This document shows, one piece after another, positions 10,001 to 16,381 of a DNA stretch of 16,381 bases. The position numbers were made by a program, and so were the translations under genes. The stretch spans positions 1 through 16,381 of the forward strand of contig UZAE01000959.1 of NCBI GenBank assembly GCA_900617975.1. Direction: 5' to 3'. Positions within the stretch are counted from its first letter, which is position 1, and each line of letters begins with the position of its first letter. Source of the stretch: Rodentolepis nana. Taxonomy: Eukaryota > Platyhelminthes > Cestoda > Cyclophyllidea > Hymenolepididae. The notes beneath the pieces were generated by a model. That model did not search any database. It was not told where the DNA came from and saw only the letters and a list, made by a program, of their open reading frames with translations.

Positions 10001-13000
10001 ACAGATTCAACAGGTAAGTCTCTGAATAGGAATGCAATTATTCTAATCTGTTTTGGCAGTGTGATCGTTCGTTTTTAGGAGGTCATATTACTGCTATTAT
10101 CATTTTATTTAATAAAAAAGTGTATATTGGAATTCTGACAAAAGAAATGTTTGAATACCAGGAAAGGGGAACGAAGTTTAAAGTTTTCCTTCAAAATGAA
10201 ATCATAGTGGTACATCAATTTCAATTCGAACTTGGTAGAACCATTAACTTTAAGATCCTTGCTTGAAGTTTGGTTGGGATATAGTTGTTCCAATAATGTC
10301 GTCAAAGAAGGAATGATGATTTCGCAATGTGGTACAGTTGATAGAGAAGACAGTATTTAAAAAACAGCAGGAAGTTTGCCTCTCAAGGGCTCGTGTTCTT
10401 CATCTTTCTGAAAGTCTAGAAGCTTTAGATAATTTAAGTTCAATATAATTAGGTTTGTATGAGGCATTTTGCTCATAGATGACCCCTCCCTCCCCCACCT
10501 CTCCCCAACCTGTCAATGGTGTTTGTTCAAATGGTAATTGTAAGTTCACCTTTAGCAGCCGTGGTTAAAAAGTTAAATATCACCGCTGTTAGAAAATTAC
10601 ATTTCACGTTCGTGCAAGTGAGTGTTTCACGGTCCCCGATGCACTAGACAATAAAAATAAACTTTCCCTCAAAATGCCAAATTTTTGCTGAAAGCTCCAA
10701 GTGATTTAACATCAAAATTAAAATTTTTATTCTACTCAATCAATACGATTAAGGTGGAACAACAAAGCGGTGATTGAAATATGCCTCATATTTTAAATTA
10801 AATTATTTTTATTTTTAATTAATTCCTATTGCAAAAGTTCTATTTCCCACAAATTAGAGCTGGTCTTTTGAACTCTCCCGATATGCAAGCTAAATAAATC
10901 ACGCATAATCTACACCGTTTATTCTTCCTCCATTTGTTGCCTTTTCAGAACCGCAAGAAAAATTAGACATTTCTCTCTTATCAAGAAAATGATTCATTAT
11001 ACAGCATTCGCTCCCACAAACGCAGTAGCTTCCACTTTCCCTTTGTCTTATTCTTTTTAAAGAATTTTTTTTGTTAAATTTCGAAAATTTAAAATATTTA
11101 TAAGTTAGTGCAAAGCTAGGAGAATACTTGTTGTTTTGTTGTCAGAAAAATGGGAGAGGTCCCGTCACACAGGCATTAGCGCTTGTAAAACTCAAAAATT
11201 TAAGGTTGTTTAAAACTACATTGATTCAGAGTTATCTGACCATTAAAAATAGCCCCAATTTCTAAAGTCAGAAGAGCTTCAATTTCAAAGATAAATTGAA
11301 ATCTTTGCCTTTCAAGATCAGAATCTTTGCCATTTGATGCAATCATTCTTCAACAAATAAACTTATCATTACACTGACGCGGCAATTTTTGATTTAGACA
11401 GATTTGACTACCCCTTATGATGACAAATAACGCGATGGTAATCTCTTAAATACGAATTAGCACCATTACTCATTTAGTCTTTCAATATTACTCTTGTAAG
11501 AGACTTGGGAAAAAAATGAACGGTAGATTTATAGATCTTGCATCTACATGTAAAATTTACATGGCTGTGAAGAAAATGGGGTTGATACCACGACTAATCA
11601 TTAAGCTTTTTCAGTTTTCTATTATTCATAAATCAACTTCCAAAGGAATTGACCACCAAATTTTACCATTGAAACAATTAACTATTAACTTATCGAAGAC
11701 CTAGACCTCAGAGAGGAACCTATTCCCCCTTAATATTTTGGTAAATCCTCACTTATTACGAAAGCGATTTTCGAATATCCTTTTCTTCCAAGTTATGACC
11801 TGAAATTCCAATGTGTTTTGAAAATTGCTATAATTTTGTTGAATATATGGACATTCAAGCTCACCTCTCTTGACTTGAATGTTTGTTCCTCGGCTGGCTT
11901 CATGAGTGGCACCATCCACATCAACTGACACAGTACAAACGTAGACACCCGACTCATGCGTTTTGATTTTGGCTAGTCGCAAGTACCATTGGTTGCCAAT
12001 TAGAGTACCGTTTGGGTTGTGCCATTGGTAACGCATATTTGAGGCTCCTGGTGGTATATTTGAATCGGAGACGTTACAGAGAATTGTGACTGACACACCT
12101 TCATCAACCACTTGGGTGAGCATAGTTTCGGCTAAGATTATAAAGAAATTATAATTTATCAATTCACTTAAATTTAATCTCATAACAGTTTAACAACACA
12201 CATAATAGCTTTGGCGGTGTAAAATTTGCTAAAAATAACTGAATTTTAAGCTAAATTTTTCATACAACTCAAATCACGATAATAATTTTAATAATACTAA
12301 TAATAATAGTTATAATAATTTTGAAAAATAGCGCCTACTTAATTAAAAGACAAAATTAATACTCTAAATTTGTCAGTTAAGGAACACTGCAAAGTGCGGG
12401 TGGTTCCTCCTCCCATCGGGATAATTTTGGAAATGTTTCTCTTGTGGCCCTACTAGCTGGAATAGCATACGCATAATCGTAACAACTTGCTATCTGCACG
12501 AAAAATCCCTTAAACAAGAAAGAGAAGAAATCGCGTTAGAAAAGGTGGCATATTACTGAGTTGCATGCAAAAAGTGAGAACGAGGATGGAATGCGTTCCA
12601 AGTGATGTAAAAAATAACACAAAAAGTCAACTTCTGGAATTGTAGGCAAAATATTCACAGAGAGTGAGTGAAAAATTGTACTACCCTTTATGAACTATAA
12701 CAAAGTGAACACAGCAATAAATCAAGAAGAGGAGCAGATTTAAGTGAATTCTAATTGATACCTAATAGCAAGTGTGCACGACTAAACACATTCCGAAATC
12801 CACAAAATATCTCTTTTCATCATTAATGAGTGCAGAACACAGAATTCACTAATTTACAATTAAGCAAACTTACGGTTACAACGACCACTCCAATCTGTGC
12901 ATTCTCCTATAAAATAATCATTCAGTTTGTGACAACTTAGGATGGAGAAAAACGATTGTCCTCTCTACCTCATTAAAATACATTCAATAAAGTTCAAAGC

Positions 13001-15052
13001 ATGTCTCTTCGTTTAAATGTGTTTTAGGGCTATGCACTCTCTGAATACAACGGATATGGCCTTTTCAGGAACCCAGTTTCCAATTCTTTACACTTAATAT
13101 TTTTGAATATGAGAACATAAAAAATAAACTAAATCAATTGTTTGTATAAATAAAGGTGCTTAAAAGTAAAATTTGAGTAATTTTTTGTCATTTAAAATAT
13201 GGATATCGAATGACAAAAATTAGCTTAATTTTAAGGTAAAAAATAAGGATATTTTCACTTTGTCGATCAATTTAAATCTGCAATCTTTATATTAAATAAA
13301 ATTATTCCATCCTGTTTTTATTTATTCTAAAATTCTTTTGAAAAACTTTCATTGGTAATTTTAATAGTGTAAGAGGTAATCGTGTAATCTTCAACCTTCA
13401 CACATCACCGTTCGTTCTCAAAATTATGCATTATTATCCTTGGAAAAATAGAATTATTTAAACGAAGTCTGTTCTATTTATGTAATGATCATAAGCGATA
13501 AAAGGCCAGATTAGATTTCTGCAGAAAGATTCTAGTTTGTTCGGTATTTCTGTTACACATCCAGGATGTTAACAGCATTAAAATATTGAATAGTTTTTAA
13601 ATTGTCAAAATTTTCATAATTAGATCGTTTTCATTTATAGTTTAACATGTATTAACTTTATTTCACTAATGGGGAAAAAGTTTACATATATTTCCAGCAA
13701 GTCGAAAATACTGATATGCATGCCCAGTTAAATAAGAAAATAGCCTACAGCTTGAATAGCTTTCCTTAAAATCACAGAACTTTGAACTGGAGTTGATCAA
13801 CAGCAAGGCAAGCAAATAGTATACTTTAATATTTGTCCTAATAAATAGAGAACTTGATGTCAATCTTTCGATGGCATGGTTCGGAGACCTACGTACAAGT
13901 ATCTTGTAACTAGTTAATTTGGAAGTGTGCATGTACTAATATTTCAAATGTAAAATTATTCTAATTAGATTAGTATGTTTCAGTAATTTTATTTATTTTC
14001 AGCTTCGATTATTTACTGGCAGGGAGATGGCACCTTGACATGATCATAAAATCAAAATTGTTTTTTAATTCATATTACTGCATAATTTGCTTCATCGATT
14101 GCTTAAAATCGATTTCTCCCATCTTTATCCCATCTTTAGGGAGAGTTATTACACGTCTGACTATTAACTGTTCCGAATGTATTGCAATCCACAGCGTGTT
14201 AACTGTATGCGTTATTTAATTCTCTTATAAATATTAACTTTTTGAAGAGAAAAAAGTTATTTAACTTTTCAGATTGCACATACTACGTTAAAGGAAAGAT
14301 GGAAATGCAAAATGTAAACCAAATTATTCAACGTAGAAATTACCTAAATGGGTACATAGAATGCATCGTTTCAATATTATCTTTAAAGAAATTATTATTT
14401 CTTTTGAAAAGAAGTTACGGCAACGTGAGGTGTAAACTAATCGGCTAAAGAAATCGAGACCTGCAATATTAGCATAAGCTTGAGTGGTCACTATTTATTG
14501 CACTCAGATTTCTATTTGATGGACTTTTCAGCCATCATAATCATTGCTGTTTTTGCACTTGTCTCTGGTGAGGTTATAAAATAGTCCTGAAATTCATAAT
14601 ATTAGGAAAGTAAATAAGACGTAATGCAAGAAATTGACAATTTTACAGAGCAATATAAAGCAGAATGATGGCTCACCTTTCTTGACGTAAGCAAACGTGG
14701 ATTGTTCGGCCACGATCTCCTTATTATCAATCTTTCCGCGAACAATGCACTTATAGAGTCCGCTGTCGCCCTTGTTAACATTATTGACATTGAAAGTCCT
14801 TCCTGTGGCAATAATATGAGTATCATTCAAAGTCCATTGATAGGTAAGGCTATCATGATCCCATCCACTCGGATCGCAGTAAAAAATCGCATTCTGGCCC
14901 TCAAAAAGGACATTGAAGTTCTCCCGTCTATAAGGTTCAACTTGTTGCCCCCAGACAAGACTAGAAGGTGTGGGAGACATGAGAAAAAGAAGTAGAACCA
15001 GTTGGCAGATGGGGCTTGGCCATCCAAGGATCATATAACCAAACAGCCCCAT
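3779..15052 (-). CDS. Secreted multi-immunoglobulin-domain protein, 5' part of gene (six exons)
   Basis: Seen: six GT-AG exons join in one frame as complement(15052..14677, 12906..12874, 12131..11865, 8054..7779, 5718..5437, 4026..3779), giving 494 residues with no stop. Order: signal peptide (1 to about 35), Ig1 (about 40-125), microexon peptide (126-137), Ig2 (138-225), Ig3 (227-317), cysteine-less Ig-like 4 (319-411), Ig5 (413-494, incomplete at its end). All introns between these exons are phase 1. Known: single-exon Ig domains with phase 1-1 borders are typical of extracellular proteins such as perlecan, hemicentin and cell-adhesion molecules, and allow domain skipping. Inferred: an extracellular matrix or surface protein. 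The perlecan (HSPG2/UNC-52) resemblance rests on domain style only, so no symbol is given. Downstream exons, and whether the protein ends in a membrane anchor or further matrix modules, are not resolved here. Confidence is high for the gene and its exons, low for its family. Confidence 0.85.
4135..4427 (+). mobile_element. Dispersed repeat copy B, in intron 5
   Basis: About 290 bases, alignable to copy C over its left two thirds and to copy A over its right third. Landmarks: GATAGACTTACCTCCACGTG at 4144, the palindrome CCACGTGG, GTATACTCATACAGC, a pyrimidine-rich middle (TTCACCTTTTTTCTACCTC), a C run near 4342-4350 and one tail unit at 4414. Its left edge coincides with the edge seen in copy C. 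It lies on the strand opposite to the gene, about 110 bases upstream (in gene order) of the exon 6 acceptor. An open frame of 90 codons on the plus strand crosses it but shows no recognisable protein. The minus strand carries a GTAAGT at 4154-4149. Confidence 0.65.
4428..5436 (-). other. Remainder of intron 5
   Basis: AT-rich intron sequence between repeat copy B and the donor of exon 5. A short inverted pair, seven T then CGG then seven A, lies at 4963-4979. Nothing else is seen. Confidence 0.6.
5437..5718 (-). CDS. Exon 5: Ig-like domain 4 lacking both disulfide cysteines
   Basis: Codes residues 319-411, 282 bases, phase 1-1. The acceptor follows a strong pyrimidine tract (TTGTTCTCTTTGCTAG|CTC) and the donor is ATCCAAT|GTAAGA. 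The layout follows the neighbouring Ig domains: a B-strand-like RRVSVSQ (338-344), Trp360 in YMWMTPNGQ, an IPLQ E strand, FGLYTVRV where YxC is expected, and a G-strand-like SDVRIQ. The exon contains no cysteine: Ser343 and Val391 sit about where the two would be. Conserved borders, frame and fold pattern argue for a real, divergent domain rather than a pseudo-exon. It could fold without the disulfide, as some titin-type Ig domains do. Confidence 0.82.
5719..7778 (-). other. Intron 4 (2.06 kb)
   Basis: Runs from GTAAGT (7778-7773) to a CTAG acceptor (5720-5719). Apart from the tRNA-like element near 7155 it holds several open frames of 60-90 codons with no family resemblance or plausible splice borders. 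They read as chance frames. Confidence 0.7.
7155..7360 (+). mobile_element. tRNA-derived retroposon (SINE) or tRNA pseudogene
   Basis: The head resembles a tRNA gene: an A-box TGGCGTAGTGG at 7157-7167 fits the pol III consensus. A possible anticodon loop TTTGAAT follows, then AGAGGGCACG, then a degenerate B-box (AATTGGACTCA at 7201-7211, with four departures from GGTTCGANTCC). The A-to-B spacing of 44 bases is normal for tRNA. The acceptor stem does not pair clearly, so this is not a functional tRNA. The right limit, about 7360, is a guess at a retroposon body. It lies in intron 4, opposite in strand to the gene. Confidence 0.4.
7779..8054 (-). CDS. Exon 4: Ig domain 3
   Basis: Codes residues 227-317, 276 bases, phase 1-1. 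The acceptor is AACTTTTAG|CTGGTAG and the donor is the consensus CTCTC|GTAAGT. The domain has Cys251 (YQTC), Trp266 in YHWLGPDG, and SKHSGAYTC with Cys296, then the G strand EGTIYVIVS. The W..PDG phrase after the C strand and the L.I..A...SG.Y.C phrase are typical of I-set Ig repeats in matrix proteoglycans. No N-glycosylation sequon is present in this domain. Confidence 0.88.
8055..11864 (-). other. Intron 3 (3.8 kb)
   Basis: Bounded by GTGAGC at 11864 and TTTTAG at 8055. No Ig-type pattern (W, YxC) appears in any minus-strand frame, so no missing domain exon is evident. Segments around 9026-9065 and 9862-9905 share a phrase (CCCCTCTCA then TTG, then ATTTG, then TTTGAA or ATTTGAA), which may be traces of a repeat. 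Confidence 0.7.
11865..12131 (-). CDS. Exon 3: Ig domain 2
   Basis: Codes residues 138-225, with phase 1 at both ends and a length of 267 bases. The acceptor is AATCTTAG|CCGAAAC and the donor AGAGAG|GTGAGC. The domain shows B-strand Cys155 (TILC), core Trp173 (YQW), the E-to-F motif HESGVYVC with Cys202, and a G strand TNIQVKR, so the fold is complete within the exon. Two N-glycosylation sequons are visible (NVS at 156 and NGT at 177). It is separated from exon 1 by two introns flanking the microexon, and from exon 4 by the longest intron of the window (about 3.8 kb). Confidence 0.88.
12132..12873 (-). other. Intron 1b, between microexon and exon 3
   Basis: 742 bases, GTAAGT to CTTAG, AT-rich, with the AAT tract at 12276-12323. 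Its boundaries depend on the microexon being used; otherwise it is part of one 2.5-kb intron from 14676 to 12132. Confidence 0.55.
12276..12323 (+). repeat. AAT-rich low-complexity tract
   Basis: Imperfect ATA/AAT repeats (AATAATTTTAATAATACTAA and similar) lie in intron 1b, just upstream in gene order of exon 3. Probably microsatellite-like intron sequence. Confidence 0.6.
12874..12906 (-). CDS. Exon 2: 33-nt microexon, peptide GECTDWSGRCN(P)
   Basis: Seen: on the minus strand a 33-base block is preceded by TTTTATAG and followed by the perfect donor GTAAGT. It enters and leaves in phase 1, matching the donor of exon 1 and the acceptor of exon 3. Joined, it adds GECTDWSGRCN and turns the junction codon into Pro. 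Skipping it joins exons 1 and 3 directly in frame with Ala at the junction, a net difference of 11 residues. The peptide has two cysteines seven positions apart around Trp, which could close a small disulfide loop between Ig1 and Ig2. The WSGRC core is faintly like the start of a thrombospondin type 1 repeat, but it is too short to assign. Symmetric microexons are a known feature of flatworm secreted-protein genes. A chance match is possible, though frame, phase and both splice sites agree. Confidence 0.6.
12907..14676 (-). other. Intron 1a, between exon 1 and microexon
   Basis: 1770 bases from GTGAGC to TTATAG. Contains a two-unit 11-base direct repeat (TCCCATCTTTA, 14117-14138). Open frames on both strands at 13666-13932 and 14242-14448 have no recognisable content. 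Confidence 0.6.
14677..15052 (-). CDS. Exon 1: start codon, signal peptide and Ig domain 1
   Basis: Codes residues 1-125 plus one base of codon 126. The first 35 residues form a secretion signal: a short N-terminus, a hydrophobic core (CQLVLLLFLM, residues 16-25) and a likely cleavage after VWG at residue 35. Ig1 follows with B-strand Cys59, core Trp73 (YQW) and the F-strand motif DSGLYKC with Cys102, a spacing of 43 residues that suits a V- or I-set fold. There is one N-glycosylation sequon at Asn76 (NDT). The donor reads AAAG|GTGAGC at 14677/14676, phase 1. The ATG at 15052 is chosen because it precedes a full signal peptide and lies about 125 bases downstream of a TATA box. A second in-frame ATG (Met7) would still leave the hydrophobic core. 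The frame stays open past the donor for 26 codons, but that tail reads like intron. Confidence 0.9.
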
Positions 15053-15150
15053 TAGTGTGGTTCTTTTAGATTATAGGGCTTGAGCTAATGTGAATGAGGG
15101 GTCGTTATGAGGATGAAGATTGGCGTATGTATGTAATTATGGTGGTGTCT
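15053..15150 (-). other. Probable 5' untranslated leader
   Basis: This stretch lies between the inferred transcription start and the ATG at 15052. The start-codon context is CACACTAATGG, with G at +4 but no purine at -3, so initiation context is moderate. The upper limit is estimated from the TATA box and not seen directly. Confidence 0.4.
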
Positions 15151-15175
15151 CCCTTCTGGTTACCCCAGAGGTGTA

Positions 15176-15185
15176 TATTTATATA
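15176..15185 (-). promoter_or_regulatory. TATA box of the multi-Ig gene
   Basis: The minus strand reads CCTATATAAATATACACC, with TATATAAATA at 15185-15176. It lies about 125 bases upstream of the start codon, so transcription would begin near 15145-15155, leaving a 5' untranslated leader of about 100 bases without an obvious intron. Just upstream the minus strand is purine-rich (GAGAG repeats, 15186-15210), and an imperfect palindrome TTGAC-TG-GTCAA lies at 15225-15236, which could be a factor site. The position relative to the signal-peptide exon is the main support; the start site itself is inferred. Confidence 0.6.
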
Positions 15186-15270
15186 GGTCCCTCTCACCCA
15201 CTCTCCTCTGCAACTGAAGCAACCTTGACTGGTCAATCAGAAAACGAGATTGCTTGGGATGTTTGAAGCT

Positions 15271-15330
15271 GGCGCGCCCAGCACGCTCACACACCGCACC
15301 TTTAACGCATTTGTGCGTGGTGTGCTGTTG
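15271..15330. repeat. GC-rich block with imperfect inverted repeat upstream of promoter
   Basis: The 8-base palindrome GGCGCGCC at 15271-15278 is followed by a stem: CAGCAC (15279-15284) pairs with GTGCTG (15322-15327), and ACACCGCAC (15291-15299) with GTGCGTGGTGT (15313-15323) given a bulge, around a loop near 15300-15312. It is the most GC-rich stretch in an AT-rich window and lies about 90-150 bases upstream of the TATA box, so a promoter-proximal control role is possible but unproven. Confidence 0.4.
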
Positions 15331-16132
15331 TATTTTACACAAGTTCGACAGTGAAATTGTGGTTTCGATAATAAGCCCTGACCTTCAATGTCCGACTAGT
15401 CATTTGTTTTACTGGTTTGATGTTTTCACTCGAAAATTCCAAATAGCTCTCTCTTAGAGTTAGGATTAGATTATTCCCTTGAAATATCTTTCTAACATAC
15501 CTAACAGTATGTTGTCATTTGTGTCACTAGTTCCTAAAAATAAAAACAAGCCAATGTTTTTGATATTTCCTGTTATGATGAATACGTGAGATTATTATTC
15601 AATAGATATCACATGAGCCCACAGGAATAACGCAATAATTAATGGACACCTTATATTCGATTATCGCGCTATCAACTACATGTAAAATTATGCCATATTC
15701 AAAGTGTAACTATAAGCACAATGAATGTTTATTAATTTTTCTAAGCATTGTGGACTTAAGTAAATTGCTTTCTCTTGGAAAATGATATCTATATTAACGA
15801 TCATTACTCCATTTTTTATGTGTCTGTTTTTGTAATATTTGACAACTGTTTTTAGAGAAATATTTTTCCCTCAAAATATGCTAAAATTTCACAACAATAG
15901 GTTCCTAAAATATATTTTACCAGCCGCGTTCAGTCACGAATTCCAAAGCAGAAGGGTTAAAAATACTGGTTTGCTTTAAAACTGAGGCTGTAATTTATAA
16001 CAATTACGAATATTCCATCAATAGTTTCATTTATAATCTGCTTATACTTGTAAGAAATATTTTATTTGGAAAATTCCTGATCTTCCCAATATGAACGTAA
16101 ACGTGCAAGAATGCCGTTAGATATTAAAATAT
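15331..16132. other. Upstream AT-rich flank without a gene
   Basis: No exon, RNA gene or clear repeat seen between the promoter-proximal GC-rich block and repeat copy C. Distal regulatory sequence cannot be excluded. Confidence 0.5.
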
Positions 16133-16381
16133 GGAGTGCGTGATAGACTTGCCTCCACGTGGTGCAACCTGAGCAACGTATGCTCATACGGCAAAAAAAA
16201 TCTGTCAGTAGTTGACTTCTGACTTCAAATTACCAACACCCCACTGTGTGCCATATTCGACTACTTTCACATTACTCACCTCACCTTTTTTCTACCTTTG
16301 TGTCTCTCTTTTACACCATTGAAACACTGTTCTGTTCCCTCCTCCCTCTCGAATTTTTTTCAATTTGATGTTCCTTCCCCT
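16133..16381 (+). mobile_element. Dispersed repeat copy C, cut by the window edge
   Basis: Same order of landmarks as copy B: GATAGACTTGCCTCCACGTG, CAACCTGAGCAACGTATGCT, a polyA tract, a pyrimidine-rich middle (CTCACCTCACCTTTTTTCTA) and GAAACACTGTTCTGTTCCC. It contains a perfect inverted repeat CGTATG-CT-CATACG at 16177-16190, which copy B has lost by substitutions. It lies about 1 kb upstream of the gene's promoter. Confidence 0.65.

Noticed and set aside
10009..10018. Consensus splice donor CAGGTAAGT on the plus strand, suggesting a nested plus-strand gene in intron 3.
   Set aside because: No matching open frame or acceptor with coding character on either side; single consensus donors occur by chance.
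14242..14448. Plus-strand open frame of 68 codons in intron 1a.
   Set aside because: Lys-, Leu- and Asn-rich composition typical of AT-rich DNA, with no motif.
14702..14995. Plus-strand open frame of 97 codons opposite exon 1.
   Set aside because: It is the antisense shadow of the Ig1 exon.

Overview
The window looks like nuclear DNA of a metazoan, most likely a flatworm and plausibly a tapeworm. It is AT-rich, has long introns with GT-AG borders, carries dispersed and tRNA-like repeats, and shows no prokaryotic gene organisation. The phylum is inferred from general character; no marker gene fixes it.

One gene can be supported, on the minus strand. It starts at a TATA-box promoter (about 15176-15185) and an ATG at 15052, and runs leftwards at least to 3779. 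I resolve six exons: 15052-14677, 12906-12874, 12131-11865, 8054-7779, 5718-5437 and 4026-3779. Joined, they give 494 residues: a signal peptide followed by five immunoglobulin-like domains, one domain per exon, with a 33-nt microexon between Ig1 and Ig2. Every intron between these exons is phase 1, so each internal exon can be skipped without breaking the frame. The product is secreted or extracellular. Its tandem Ig array resembles the Ig regions of perlecan-type (HSPG2/UNC-52) or other multi-Ig matrix and adhesion proteins, but nothing here decides which. The 3' end is not in the resolved part: Ig5 lacks a clear last strand at its best donor, and the following exon is uncertain.

From left to right: 1-272 is the end of a dispersed repeat with four copies of a short tandem unit. 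Positions 273-3778 hold no convincing exon, but contain an 18-base G run, an opposed C-rich run, and tRNA-like blocks suggesting decayed retroposons. Exon 6 is followed upstream (in gene order) by a second copy of the dispersed repeat, at 4135-4427 in intron 5. Introns 4, 3, 1b and 1a fill most of 5719-14676, with a tRNA-like element at about 7155-7211 in intron 4. Right of the promoter lies a GC-richer block with an imperfect hairpin (15271-15330), then featureless AT-rich DNA, then a third copy of the dispersed repeat from 16133 to the window edge. All three repeat copies point the same way.

The points most worth checking are the symmetric microexon with a paired-cysteine peptide, the Ig domain that lacks both canonical cysteines, the dispersed repeat that carries a potential in-frame 30-nt exon next to exon 6, and the ambiguous splice end of exon 6.
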